Assembly: GCA_963575745.1 (NCBI GenBank)
Contig: CAUYUJ010011181.1
Coordinates: forward strand, 221,271 to 285,270
Source: Prorocentrum cordatum
Taxonomy: Eukaryota; Sar; Dinophyceae; Prorocentrales; Prorocentraceae
Reading direction: 5' to 3'
DNA: 64,000 nt
Positions within the stretch are counted from its first letter, which is position 1; every line of letters starts with the position of its first letter. Shown here in pieces: positions 17,616 to 28,929 of the stretch. Below the pieces are notes generated by a model that made no database searches, was not told the DNA's origin, and saw only the letters and a program-made list of their open reading frames with translations. A program made the translations under genes and the position numbers.

Positions 17616-17940
17616 ATCATCATCATCATCATCATAGTGGTGATGATGAGGAGGAGGAGGAGGACGAGGAGGAGGAAGAGGATCAGAGGGAGGGAGAGGA
17701 GCTGGAGGAGGAGGAGGAGCAGGAACAGGAGGAAGAGGAGGAGGAGCAGGAAGAGGAGGAAGAGGAGGAGGAGGAGGAGGAAAAAGACAAGGACAAGGTA
17801 GAAGGGAGGAGGTGGGAGGAAGGCGTAGGAGGAGGCGGAGGAGGCTTAAGAGGAGGAGGAGGAGGAGGAAGATGAGGAGGCGGAAGGGAAGGGAGGAGGG
17901 AGGAGGGAGGAGGACGAGGAGGGGGGAGGGATTAGAAGGG
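17340..17940. repeat. GGGA / GAT / GGA composite array
   Basis: Purine-rich GGGAGGG (17340-17425) passes to (GAT)n (17426-17640, with GCT interruptions) and then to (GGA)n (17648-17940). The transition CATCATCATCATCAT at 17618-17633 is a short flip to the complementary ATC register, forming a hairpin with the preceding GAT run. Confidence 0.9.
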
Positions 17941-18040
17941 AGGATGAGGAGGAGGGAAGGAATAAGAGGAGGGAGGAGGGAAAAAGGGTGAGGGAAGCGG
18001 GAGGAGGCGGAGCAGCATGAACAGGAGGGTGGAGCAGCAG

Positions 18041-18525
18041 GATGATGATTATGATGATGATGCTGATGATGATGATGATGATGCTGATGATGGTGTTGAT
18101 GATGACGTTGCTGCTGCTGCTGCTGATTATGATGATGATGATGACGACGATGATGCGTATGATGATGCTGATGATGATGCTGCTGATGGTGATACGTCTG
18201 ATGATGATGATGATGATGCTGATGATGATGATGATGATGCTGCTGATGCTTATGATGACGATGGTGATGACGGTGGTGATGCTGATGATAATGGTGATGA
18301 TGATGAGGATGAGGATGAGGATGATTCTGATGATGAGGAGGAGGATTGTGACGATAATGATGCTGATGATGTTTGTGACGATGCTGATGATGTTGTTGAT
18401 GATGATGCTGCAGCTGCTCATGATGCTGACACTTATTATGATGATGCTGCTGCTGATGAGGATCTGGGTGCTGGTGGTGACGAGGATGGTGGCGACGATG
18501 ATTCTGATGGTGGTGATGATGCTGG

Positions 18526-18568
<43 letters not shown>

Positions 18569-18879
18569 AATGCGGATGCTGATGCGGCTGCTGCTGATCA
18601 TGCTACTGATGCTGATGGTCATGACGATGATGCGGAGGGAGAAGAGGAGGAGGCGGTTGATACGGATGCCGCTGCTGCTGATGGTGATGCTGATGCCGCT
18701 GATGCTGATCGTGATGCTGATGATGATGCTGTTGATGCTGATCATGATGCTACTGATGTTGATGGTGATGTCGGCGATCATGCTGTTGATGATGGTGATG
18801 GTGATGTTTGTGAGGATGATGCTAATGATGATGGAGATGCTGCTGCTGCTGATGATGATGACGCCGACGAGGATGATGC

Positions 18880-18920
<41 letters not shown>

Positions 18921-18979
18921 GTGATGGTCATGCTGCGGATGATGATGATGTCGATGATGATGTTGCTGATGACGATAAC

Positions 18980-19023
<44 letters not shown>

Positions 19024-19804
19024 CGACGCAGATGATGTTGCTTATGATGATGCTGATGACGATGATGGTGATTATGATCATGATGATGCTGTTGAGTATG
19101 ATACGGATGATGATGATGGTGATGCTGGTGACGATGATGATGCTGATGATGAGATGCTGCTGCTGATGCTGATGCTCATGATGACGATTTTGATGACGAT
19201 GATGATGCTGATGATAATGGTGATGATGATGAGGATGAGGATGATTCTGATGATGAGGAGGATGGTGACGATAATGATGCTGATGATGTTTATGATGATG
19301 CTGATGCTGTTGTTGATGATGATGCTGCAGCTGCTCATGATGCTGACACTGATTATGATGCTGCTCCTGCTGATGAGGATCTGGGTGCTAGTGGTGACGA
19401 GGACGGTGGCGACGATGAGTATGATGGTTGTGATGATGTTGGTGATGCTGATGATGATGATGATGACGATGATGATGATGATTATCATGATAATGCGGAT
19501 GCTGATGCGGCTGCTGCTGATCATGATACTGATGCTGATGGCCATGACGATGATGCGGAGGGAGAAGAGGAGGATGCGGATGATAATGATGCCGCTGTTG
19601 CTGATGGTGATGCTGATGCCGCTGGTGATGATCGTGATGATGATGATGATGTTGATGATGATGATGCTGTTGATGCTGATCATGATGCTACTGATGTTGA
19701 TGGTGATGTCGATGATCATGCTGTTGATGATGGTGATGGTGATGTTTGTGAGGATGATGCTAATGATGATGGAGATGCTGCTGCTTCTGATGATGACGCC
19801 GACG

Positions 19805-19837
<33 letters not shown>

Positions 19838-20105
19838 CTTGTGATGGTCATGCTGCGGATGATGATGATGTCGATGATGATGTTGCTGATGACGATAACG
19901 ATGATGATGCTGATGATGATGACGCAGATGATGTTTCTTATGATGATGATGATGATGATGATGATGCTGATGATGCTGATGATGATGATGGTGATTATGC
20001 TCATACTGATGCTGTTGATTCTGACACTGATGATGATGCTGATGCTGATGATGATGATGAGGATGAGGATGAGGGTGATGATGATGCTGATGATGATGAT
20101 GATGC

Positions 20106-20152
<47 letters not shown>

Positions 20153-20325
20153 CTGAGGATGATGATGATGATGATGATGATGATGTTTATGATGATGATG
20201 ATGACGATGATGATGCTGATGCTGATGCTGGTGCTGATGCTGCTGCTGATGATAATGATGATGATGATGATGATGTTGACGATGGTGGTGCTGATGCTGA
20301 TGGTGAAATTGAAGATACTGAGGAG
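18041..20325. repeat. 2.3-kb (GAT)n array with internal ~0.92-kb duplication
   Basis: Imperfect GAT/GAC/GCT triplets. A block near 18200-19150 is repeated from about 19160 on. The anchor CAGCTGCTCATGATG occurs at 18411 and 19328 (offset 917), GATCTGGGTGCT at 18461 and 19378 (917), and GTGATGTTTGTGAGG at 18801 and 19739 (938). Offsets that are not multiples of three put the two copies in different frames. The Asp-rich 787-codon plus frame is therefore not a conserved protein. Confidence 0.9.
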
Positions 20326-20439
20326 GAGGCAGGTGTGCAGACGGAGGATGTCGATTCACGGTCCAAGCGATGATTCATGACCATGATATTGTTGGCGATG
20401 CCAGGCATGACGATGCGGATGCTGCTGATGCTTGTGGTG

Positions 20440-20485
20440 GTGGTGATGGGGAGGAGGAGGAGGAGGAGGAGGAGGAGGAGGAGGC
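20440..20485. repeat. (GGA)n microsatellite
   Basis: A short tract separating GAT arrays. The 200 bp after it (20490-20720) are unique sequence with no supported gene. Confidence 0.85.
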
Positions 20486-20724
20486 GTTCGGTGCGGCGGC
20501 AGGCTCACCCTGGGACCCCGTGCCGACCCGCGTCCGTGTTCGTTCTGCTCGGTTTTCTTTGCTGTGCACGAGTTTACCGACGATGTCTTCGGGCTGCGAA
20601 CAAATGCCCAGTTGCTGCGGCAAGTCCCGCCACCGTGTCAGCCCAGCATTCTTGGTGACCACGTTTCGACGGGGCATGAGAGGCCGTCACGTGTGACCCC
20701 TCGTGTCCCCAGGCTTGGGGGAGC

Positions 20725-22277
20725 CGTGATGATGTTGATGATGATGTTGATGTTGATGACGATGATGATGAGGATGATGCTGCTGCTGATGATGATGATG
20801 ATGCTGATGATGATGATGATGACGTTGATGCTTGTGATGATGATAATGATGATGATGGTGATGCTGATGATGATGGTGCTACTGATGATGATTGTGTTGA
20901 TGATGCTACTGTTGATGATGATGCTGGTGATGATGCTGATGATGATGATGATGATGATGACGGTGATGCTGATGGTGATGAGGATGTTTGATACTGGTGC
21001 AAAATGTGATGATGCGAAGGATGATGAGGACGATGAAGATGAGTACGAGCTGGTGATGGGGCGACTGATGATGGTGAGGATGGTGATGATACTGAGGATG
21101 ACGATGCTGCTGATGATGAGGCTGCCGATGCTGACTGATGCTGATGAAGATGATGACGATGGTGATGCTGGTGATTCTGATGGTGGCGTTTGTGATGGTG
21201 ATGGTGTTTATGATGATGATGGTGATGATGCTGATGCTGATGATGACGCTGATGACGATGATTGTAATGATGATGACGACGATAATGAGACATGATGGTA
21301 ACGACGACGATGACCGTGATGATGTTGATGATGCAGCTGTTGATGCTGATGATGCGGATGTTTACGTTTCTTATGGTGGTGATGATGATGTTGCTGCTGA
21401 TTTTGATGGCGATAATGCGTGTAGCAATCATGCTGCTCAGGATGTTGATACTGATGATGATGAATCTTCTGAAGATTATGATGATGATGCTTATGAGGAT
21501 GATGATGATGATGATCTTGACAATGGGGATGCGTTTGATGATGGGGATACTGATGGGGATGCTGATGACGATGCTGATGGTGATACTGATGATGATAATG
21601 ATGATTGTGGTGATGGTGATGGTTGTGGTAAATATGCTGCTGATCAGACTGATGATGATGATGCTGATGATGTTGATGATGACGCTGATGATGTGATGAT
21701 GATGAGGAGGAGGAGAAGGAGGAGGATGAGGGGGGCGCTGCTGATGGTGGCGATGATGATGCTGATGATGGTGGTGATGATGCTGTCAATGCTGGTGTTG
21801 ATGGGGATGAGGGGGGCGCTTCCGATTATACAGTTAATGCTATTGCTGACGATGTCGAAGGTGATCATACTCCTGATGCTGCTGGTTGTGATGACGATGG
21901 AGGTGAACATGATGATGACGTCATCGACGCCGATGTTGACGATGATGATGCCGACGACAACGATAATGACGACGATGAGGGAGGATCATGCTGAGTAGGG
22001 AGGGGAGGTAGTTGAATGGGGACGAAGGTGGGGAGGTAATTATGTTGTTGATGATTCTGCTGTTGGTGATGCTGATGCTAATGCTACTGCTGATGCTGAT
22101 GCTGATGATGATACTGATCATGTTCTTGCTGGCGATGGCGATGGCGATGACGATGTTGATGGTGGTGATGATGCTGCTGATGATGGGTAATGGATGATCT
22201 ATGATAGACGATGGTGATGCTATCGTTGATGGTGGTTATGATAACGATGATACTGGTGTTGATGATGATGATGATGC

Positions 22278-22322
<45 letters not shown>

Positions 22323-22325
22323 CGA

Positions 22326-22359
<34 letters not shown>

Positions 22360-22418
22360 GGTGGTCGTCGTGGTGGTGGTGGTGGTGGTGGTGGTGATGA
22401 TGATGATGATGATGATGC

Positions 22419-22486
<68 letters not shown>

Positions 22487-22492
22487 CGGAGG
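20725..22492. repeat. (GAT)n arrays with GGT interruption
   Basis: A second GAT-rich field, denser and purer at 22260-22492. It is interrupted by (GGT)n at 22344-22395 and, at 21710-22020, by more complex sequence that may be older decayed repeat. Confidence 0.9.
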
Positions 22493-22644
22493 AAAAGGAG
22501 GCGCAGGAAGAGGAGGAAGAGGAGCAATCCATAGGAATAACAGTCCTCGACGACGACGAGGATAGGCATGATGATAAAGATGAGATGCGGAGGATATACA
22601 GTAGAGTGGGGAAGAGTGTGGGGGCCAGAGGCATGGTTCATTGA

Positions 22645-24250
22645 ACTTCTGTCGCCGCCCCGCTCAAGGCGCTTCCCCTGGGCGCCGCTGGGCTGGCGAA
22701 GGCGCCGCCGCTGGGCGCCTCCGAGCCGCCAGCGAAGGCGCCGCCCACCAGAGCAGCCGAGCCGCCAGCGAAGGCGCCGCCCCCTGGCTCCGCCGAGCCG
22801 CCGGCAAAGGCGCCGCCCCTGGCTGCCGCGGAGCCGCCAGCAAAAGCGCCGCCGCCAGGCACCGTCGAGCCGCCACCGAAGGCGCCGCCTAGAGCTGTGG
22901 AGCCCCCGGCAAAGGCGCCGCCTCCGGGCGCGGCCGAGCCGCCAGCGAAGGCGCCGCCGCCGGGTGCCGCCGAGCCGCAAGCGAAGGCGCCGCCTCCAGT
23001 GGCCTCCGTGCCGCCGGCCAAAGCGCTTCCTTTGGAGGTCGCCGAGCCGCCGGCGAAGGCGCCGCCCCTGGGCGCCGCGGAGCCGCCAGCGAAGGCGGCG
23101 CCCCCGGGCGCGGCGGAGCCGCCGGCGAAGGCGGCGCCCTCGGGCGCCGTCCAGCCGCCTGCGAAGTCGCCTCCCCAGGGTGCCACCGAGCCGCCGTCGA
23201 AGGCACCGCCTGCAGTGGCCTCCATGCCGCCAGCGAAGGCGCCGCCCCCGGGCGCGGCGGAGCCGCCGGCGAAGGCGGCGCCCCCGGGAGCGGCGGAGCC
23301 GCCAGCGAAGGCGGCGCCCCAAGGGGTCGTCGGCCTGCCGCTGGCGAAGGCGCCGCCCCCCGGCGCCGCAGAGCCGCCGGCGAAGGCGGCGCCTCTTGGG
23401 ACCGGCCTAGCAAAGGCGCCGCCCCCGGGCGCCGCAGAGCCGCCGTCGAAGGCGCCGCCCCCAGGGCCTGGCGTGCCGCCGGCAAAGGCGCCGCCCCCGG
23501 GCGCCGCTGGGCCGCCGTCGAAGGCGGCGCCCCCACTGACCAGCCTGCCGCCAGCGAATGCGCCACCTCCAGGCGCCGCCGAGCCGCCAGCGAAGGCGGC
23601 GCCCCCAGGGGCCAGCCTGCCGCCGTCGAAGGCGCCGCCCCCGGGCGCCGCCGATCCGCTGGCGAAGGCGCCGCCTCCAGAGGCCAGCCTGCCGCCAGCG
23701 AAGGCGCCGCCCCCGGGCGCCGCCGAGCCGCCGGCGAAGGCGCCGCCCCCAGGGGCCAGCCTGCCGCCGTCGAAGGCGCCGCCCCCGGGCGCTGCCGATC
23801 CGCTGGCGAAGGCGCCGCCTCCAGAGGCCAGCCTGCCGCCAGCGAAGGCGCCGCCCCCGGGCGCCGCCGAGCCGCCGGCGAAGGCGCCGCCCCCAGGGGC
23901 CAGCCTGCCGCCGTCGAAGGCGCCGCCCCCGGGCGCCGCCGATCCGCCGGCGAAGGCGCCGCCTCCAGAGGCCGGCCTGCCGCCAGCGAAGGCGCCGCCC
24001 CCAGGGGCCGCCGAGCCGCCAGCGAAGGCGGCGCCCCCAGGGGCCAGCCTGCCGCCAGCGAAGGCGCTGCCCCCAGGTGTTGCAGAAGCGCCGGCCAAGG
24101 CGGCGCCCCTGGAGGCCAACCTTCCGCCAGCGAAGGCGCCGCCCCCAGGCGCCGTCGAGCCGCCGGCGAAGGCGGCGCCGCTGGGTGCCAGCTTGCCGCC
24201 AGCGAAGGCGCCGCCCCCAGGGGTTGTCGAGGCGCCGTCGCCCTGCGAGC
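22645..24250. repeat. 36-bp (12-codon) GC-rich minisatellite
   Basis: Around 44 copies of a unit with core GCGAAGGCGCCGCCCCCGG. Within 23611-24042 four units form a 144-bp higher-order repeat: GGCCAGCCTGCCGCCGTCG recurs at about 23610, 23754 and 23898. Unit length is nearly always 36 bp, with single-codon losses such as near 22888. Because 36 is a multiple of three, most frames on both strands are open. Confidence 0.9.
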
Positions 24251-24492
24251 TCCACTCTTCTCCTTTCTCGCGGCGGAGGAGGAGGAGGAGGAGGAGGAGG
24301 AGGAGGAGGAGGAGGAGGAGGAGGAGCAGGAGCAGGAGGAGGAGGAGGAGGAGGAGGAGGAGGAGGAGGAGAAGGAGGGAGGGAGGGTTTGACGTTTATC
24401 GCCCATATTGGGCCTCGATGAGAGCGTTCGTCAGCATGGCTGGATTTCCCTCCAAGTTGTCTGCGGGGGTGGGCAGTACGAGCCAGCTCTGA
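22645..24492 (+). CDS. possible Pro/Ala/Lys repeat protein (PPAKAPPPGAAE)n
   Basis: One plus frame is open for 615 codons after a TGA at 22642 and encodes a 12-residue repeat with core EPPAKAPPPGAA. It then reads an Arg run from the GGA tract and stops at 24490-24492. There is no ATG until 23226, so translation would need an upstream exon. The indel-free periodicity and conserved Lys are compatible with a disordered structural protein. The minus-strand frame (AGGSAAPGGGAF)n of about 490 codons is equally open, and unit length alone explains both. I judge coding status unresolved. Confidence 0.3.
   Translation, partial: TSVAAPLKALPLGAAGLAKAPPLGASEPPAKAPPTRAAEPPAKAPPPGSAEPPAKAPPLAAAEPPAKAPPPGTVEPPPKAPPRAVEPPAKAPPPGAAEPPAKAPPPGAAEPQAKAPPPVASVPPAKALPLEVAEPPAKAPPLGAAEPPAKAAPPGAAEPPAKAAPSGAVQPPAKSPPQGATEPPSKAPPAVASMPPAKAPPPGAAEPPAKAAPPGAAEPPAKAAPQGVVGLPLAKAPPPGAAEPPAKAAPLGTGLAKAPPPGAAEPPSKAPPPGPGVPPAKAPPPGAAGPPSKAAPPLTSLPPANAPPPGAAEPPAKAAPPGASLPPSKAPPPGAADPLAKAPPPEASLPPAKAPPPGAAEPPAKAPPPGASLPPSKAPPPGAADPLAKAPPPEASLPPAKAPPPGAAEPPAKAPPPGASLPPSKAPPPGAADPPAKAPPPEAGLPPAKAPPPGAAEPPAKAAPPGASLPPAKALPPGVAEAPAKAAPLEANLPPAKAPPPGAVEPPAKAAPLGASLPPAKAPPPGVVEAPSPCELHSSPFSRRRRRRRRRRRRRRRRRRSRSRRRRRRRRRRRRRRREGGFDVYRPYWASMRAFVSMAGFPSKLSAGVGSTSQL
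24262..24392. repeat. (GGA)n microsatellite at the edge of the 36-bp array
   Basis: The junction between array and GGA tract (24210-24278) reappears inverted at 31663-31730, next to (TCC)n. Confidence 0.9.
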
Positions 24493-24537
24493 GGCAACAG
24501 TAGTTAGTTCAGAGAAGGAAGAGAGTTACCGTACTGC

Positions 24538-24690
24538 TACCCTCGCGCCTTTTCTGGGCCTCCTGGAAGGCCTTCGTCGCCACCGCTGGACTCGCCTCGA
24601 AATCCTGGTCAGAATGCGCCCCAGGAGAGGTCCGAGGAGTAGCGTATCTGTACCTCTTGGTGTCCCCCAAAGATGCACGGGGTGGAGGTC
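24538..24690 (+). repeat. dispersed repeat family L, copy 1
   Basis: Other copies are 26125-26285 (same strand) and 58842-58985 (opposite strand). Common blocks are CGTCGCCACCGCTGGA, TCGAAATCCTGGTCAGAATG, CCCAGGAGAGG and GAGTAGCG. The copies end in related GGTACCG-like inverted termini. Minus-strand peptides align (PRTSPGAHSDQDFEASPAVA with PQASPGGHSNQNSEENPAVA). Confidence 0.65.
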
Positions 24691-24822
24691 CCTTCGAAGT
24701 TCCAGGGGGCGGCGGAACCCGAGCCTTCCCCATGGGCGCTGGCAAACGGCGACGACTACGATCAACACGACAACGACACTGAAGTTGTCGACGCTGACGC
24801 TGACGCTGATGACGACGACGCT

Positions 24823-24828
24823 GACTCT

Positions 24829-24891
<63 letters not shown>

Positions 24892-24894
24892 AGC
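24823..24894. repeat. (GAC)n microsatellite
   Basis: About 20 near-perfect GAC units flanked by GCTGAC variants. It is poly-Asp in one plus frame. Confidence 0.9.
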
Positions 24895-25375
24895 GAACCA
24901 CGTCCCCGTCAACGCGCGAGGTTTCCATTTAAGGCCCCTGTGCCTCCCGCTCGCGTCAGTGTCCCGCCCGTTGCCGCCGTCGGTGCCGTCGCTTTCCTTG
25001 GCCATCCTTCGGCATCTGGATCCTCGAGAGGGGCCGGGGCCAGGGCCCGGGCTTCTCGGGCTGCACGGAAGGGCAGGCTAGTGAAAGGGCATTTGCTGCA
25101 TGCAGCTGGCTCCCGCCCCGTGGCCAGGCCCACTCCTCGATGCACGGGCGCCTCCCGGCGACGGGCGACGCCAGGAAAGCCAGCTACGCGAGCAATTTCT
25201 CTACACTGCCCTTTGCTATCCTGCCCTGTCACTATCCTGCACTTTCGTCTTCGGCGAGGGGGGAGTGGACGTTGCGAACGTGGCAGCGCAGCACTCTCTG
25301 TGGTGACCCTTCGAGTACTGGTACCGTCCAGAAGGCCGTTGCCTCTGACACCCATCCCGGGCCCATCCTCTCCAG

Positions 25376-25812
25376 ATCTGGGGGAGCTTTCCCGGGGCTT
25401 ACTTGGGCCGTCTTGGGGCCGTCTTGGGCTCCTGTGGGCGGTCTCGGGGGTCGCCTGGGACCGTCTTCCGTCGTCTTGGGGCACTCCTGGGCAGTCTCGG
25501 TGGCCTCTTGGGATCATGGGGTGTGTTGGGATCGTCTTGGGCCGTCTTTTGGGCATTCTTAGTCCGTCTGAGGTTCCTCTGGGGGTCCTTTTGGGACAGC
25601 TTCGGGCTCTCTCTAGGGGTCCACTTGGGCCTTCGAAGACCGCACGCGAGACAATCTTCGACCGAAGAGCGTGGAAAGCGACAGAAAATCACAATCAGAA
25701 AAGCAGTAATGTGCTGCGTCTCTGGAGGCCCTCCTGGAGAATGTCTTGGGGGTAGCTGGGAGCCTCTTGGAGGTCTCTTGGGACCCATCGGGCGCTTCTG
25801 AGGGGCGCTGCT
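25376..25812 (+). repeat. degenerate CTTGGG-rich tandem repeat
   Basis: Irregular units of about 25-30 bp built on GTCTTGGGNCNGTC. The same class occurs at 37311-37480 (same strand) and, reverse-complemented as CCCAAGAGGCC, at 34378-34895 and 56797-57020. All frames read as Leu/Gly-rich or Pro/Arg-rich peptides. 24900-25375 and 25812-26120 show nothing I can call a gene. Confidence 0.65.
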
Positions 25813-26124
25813 GGGTGCCTTTTGATGACAATCTTGGGCCGTACTTGCGGCCTTGGTGGCCTTCCTGGGCCGTTTCGGAAGCCTTGGGGAGTTGAGGGGA
25901 GCTCCGTGGAGGCATCGGGCAGCCCACGGAGCCTCGGGAGACAGGGGCGATGCACGCAGGGAAGTGTGACCGGGAGGGCTCCTCTCGGGGCTCTCTTGGC
26001 AAACTCTGCCGCGCATCAGCGTTCCAGGGGGCACGGCGGCGGATCCCTGATTTGGAGCGTTCCCGGTGCCTTGCAGCCTTGCGCTCACGGTTGATTGACT
26101 GTAACGTCGGTCCGACGGGGGTCA

Positions 26125-26285
26125 GTCGTCTGAGGAGGAGCAGATACCGATACCGCTGCTCGTCCTGGAGAGTGCCCTCGTCGCCACGGCTGGATTCTCC
26201 TCGGAATTCTGGTTGGAATGCCCCCCAGGAGAGGCCTGGGGAGTAGCAGCACTGGTATACCTCGTTTGTCCCCCGGAGTCGATCC
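26125..26285 (+). repeat. dispersed repeat family L, copy 2
   Basis: See the copy at 24538. Here the ends AGATACCGATACCGCTGCTC and the inverse of GAGTAGCAGCACTGGTATACC form a diverged inverted pair, so the family was probably a terminal-inverted-repeat element. Confidence 0.6.
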
Positions 26286-26466
26286 CCTCTCTCCGGTGCC
26301 CTCTGGCTGGCCTGAGCCTGGGAGCCACGCGGGGCCGCGCGCCCCTCCCCCCTCCCTCGGGGCCCCCAGTTTGGAGCCGTCTCGTGCGCGGTCGGCTCGG
26401 GCCCGCGACATGTCGGGGGCAGCGCCGGGGAGGGGGGGCTGGGCTCAGGCTCGGGGAAACGTGAGA

Positions 26467-26602
26467 CTCGAGTGCGCCGGAACCTGGGTTTGCCGACGTT
26501 TCTTGACGAGCGCGTCCGGGATTTTGGACGGTCCAGCTTTTGTGGGATGTTTGCAGCGGCAGCTCGTGTCAAATTTCTGGCTGGGTCTCGTCAATTTCAT
26601 GA
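26467..26602 (+). repeat. partial relative of the 13528-13727 element
   Basis: It shares CCTGGGTTTGCC, CTTGACGAGCGCG, TTTTGTGGGATGTTTGCAGC and GGTCTCGTCAATTTC with that element in the same order. Minus-strand peptides are strikingly alike (RCRHPTKLLLVKIRGAVVKK and RCKHPTKAGPSKIPDALVKK). Confidence 0.6.
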
Positions 26603-26911
26603 TGGTCCCCGCAGGCCGAGCCCGACAGGCTGGGAGCGCACCAGCCCCGCATCGCCCATTCATCGCCGAGAGGGGCAGGTCGACGTTTACCCCCCCGATT
26701 CTGTCCCCCCCTGACGCCCCCCACCCCCCCTGAGTGTGGCCCTTGCTGACCCGGGTTGGCGCTGGCCCGCTTCGGCCCGTCCTCGAGGGGGAGGTTTCCC
26801 CCCGCATCCTACAAAGTGGGGTTCCGATTTTCTCTGGGCACCCCGGCGCAGGAGAACACCTCACTTTCTCTTCCTCTTCTCCTTTCACACTCATCACCAC
26901 CATCACACCAT

Positions 26912-26994
26912 CCTTCTCCTCCTCCTCCTCCTCCTCCTCCTCCTCATCATGATCATGACTCATGACCATCATCATCATCACCACCATCATCATC

Positions 26995-27041
<47 letters not shown>

Positions 27042-27074
27042 TATCATCATCATCACCATTATCATCATCATCAA

Positions 27075-27128
<54 letters not shown>

Positions 27129-27600
27129 TATCAGCATCATTATCATCATTATCATCATCATAATCATCCCATGATCATGATCATGATCATCATCACCATC
27201 ACCATTAGTATCATCACCATCATTGTCATCGTCAGCATCATCGTCGTCGTCAGCATCATCGCGATTACCATCATTCTCATCCTCATCACCATCGGCACAT
27301 CAACATCATCATCACCATCATCAGCATAGCCATCATCATCAGCATCATCATCATCACCACCATCATCACCATCGCCAATGCCAATGTCATCGTCATCATC
27401 ATCATTGTCATCGTCATCATCATCATCGTCATCGTCATCGCCATTATCATCGTCGTCATCGTCATCGTCGTCGCCGTCATCAACATCATTAGCATCATCA
27501 TCATCACCACCATCACCACCATCATCATCACCATAACCATTACCACAATCATCACCATCGCCATCACCATCGCATCAGGATCATCGATCATCATCACAAT
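26912..27600. repeat. (TCC)n then (ATC)n array
   Basis: (TCC)n at 26912-26945 leads into about 650 bp of ATC triplets with ACC, GTC and ATT variants. An embedded ATGATCATGATCATGATCAT (near 27172-27191) is palindromic. Confidence 0.9.
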
Positions 27601-27623
27601 CGATTCTCGCCTCGAGCTTGAGC

Positions 27624-27960
27624 CTCGTCTGTGAGCGAATTGCGAGGACATCTTGAGCTAGAGCCCCTCCCTGTGTGGCCTGCATTTCATGATACTAATC
27701 CGAGCGGGTCATCCAAACCCTGGAGTTGTCGTCACTTTTGGGTTCCTCAGGCCTGAATTTTGAGGAAGTCTCGAGCGAGAGCTTCTTTCCATCGGGCCAG
27801 CATCTCGTGTTACTCATCCGAGCGGGTCATCCAGACCCTGTAACATTCGTCACTTCTGGGCTTCTCTGGCCTGAACCTGGAGGAAGTCTCGAGCGGGAGC
27901 CTCCTCTGTTAGCGTATCGCGAGGACGTCTCGAGCGGGAGCTCCTCCCTACGCGGCCACC
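27624..27960. repeat. 118-bp tandem repeat, about two and a half units
   Basis: CGAGCGGGTCATCCAAACCC at 27701 recurs as CGAGCGGGTCATCCAGACCC at 27819. Both are followed by GTCACTT-TGGG, GGCCTGAA and GAGGAAGTCTCGAGCG. Flanking part-units at 27624 and 27896 (GCGAGGACNTCT-GAGC) extend the array. A further pair of 64-bp units (CTTGCGT...GGTGT/GGTGG...CGGCCGAAT) follows at 28073-28190. Confidence 0.65.
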
Positions 27961-28329
27961 ACCTCTATGTTCGAGTCCTAGCGGGTTATGGGCTCACAGT
28001 GAGGTGACGAGCTCTGAATACAGGCTCCTACGAGTAACCGATCGGCGGTCTAATCAGGCGCAGGGGGGGAACGCTTGCGTCTGGGGCGCGGGTGTGGTGG
28101 ACCATCCGCGCCCGAATCGGGCGCATGGGAAACTCCTTGCGTTCAGGCTAGGGGTGGTAACCTATCCTCGGCCGAATGTTGTGGACAAGGGGCCACTGAC
28201 GCGGGGTTGCCCCAACGACCTGGCCCGCGGGGTGGTCCCAACGGCTTCGCGAACCCTTGAGACTGCTGCACGTGTTCGAGAAGCCCTGCGCGCCGCCCCG
28301 CGGGTCCCTGTGCTGCCCGGCGAAGGGGG

Positions 28330-28640
28330 ATGAGGGCTGCAGGCGGACGACGACGAACGCCCAGGCGGGAGGCGGGGGCCAGCGGGGCAGGCGGGCGGGC
28401 AGGAGGGGGGGCCGGTCGGAGACAGCAGGCAGAGAACATGCACGCGAGAGTGGCCCCGGTCAAGGGTGGACCTTTGGTGCGAAGGTTCGCGACCTGGCCA
28501 TTGGAGAACGAGCGCATCCGTCCTGGCTGGGGCGGAGACGACGCAAAGGGAAATCAGCATGCGTGCCCCGTCCAGACGGGAGGGGAGGTGCATGAGGAGA
28601 AGAGGCAAGAGGAGGACAAGGAAACGGAGAAAGAAGATGA

Positions 28641-28671
<31 letters not shown>

Positions 28672-28929
28672 GAGGAGGAGGAGGAGGAGGAGGAGGAGGA
28701 GGAGAGGAGCAGGAGGAGGAGGCAGGAGGAGGAGGAGAGGAGAGGAGGAGGAGGAGGAGGAGAAGAAGAGGGGAGGAGGAGAGGAAGAAGGAGGAGGAGG
28801 AGGAGGAGGAGGAGGAGGTGGATGGATATAAGGAGGAGGAGGAGGACGAGGAGGAGGAGGCGAAGCAAAGGGCGGGAGGAGGGCCTCCGCTTGGGCGAGA
28901 CGGGAAGGGCGAGGGGAGTGTTGAGTTGA
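28330..28929 (+). CDS. hypothetical protein frame with Glu-rich tail
   Basis: A 199-codon plus frame. The segment RVAPVKGGPLVRRFATWPLE (within 28444-28510) and the following NERIRPGWGGDDAKGNQHAC look like real protein: mixed composition, outside any repeat, and no comparable alternative frame. After EVHEEKRQEEDKETEKEDE the frame enters a GGA microsatellite and becomes poly-Glu then Arg/Gly-rich. The N-terminal 35 residues are low-complexity Gly/Arg. No domain is recognised. The microsatellite part may be intron or expansion. Confidence 0.35.
28645..28860. repeat. (GGA)n microsatellite
   Basis: A purine tract with GCAGG and GAAGAA interruptions. It overlaps the hypothetical frame at 28330-28929. 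Confidence 0.9.

Noticed and set aside
17846-20380. Long Asp-, Met-, His- and Ile/Ser-rich frames over the GAT arrays (up to 787 codons)
   Set aside because: All follow from the triplet repeat. The internal duplication is out of phase, so no frame is conserved.
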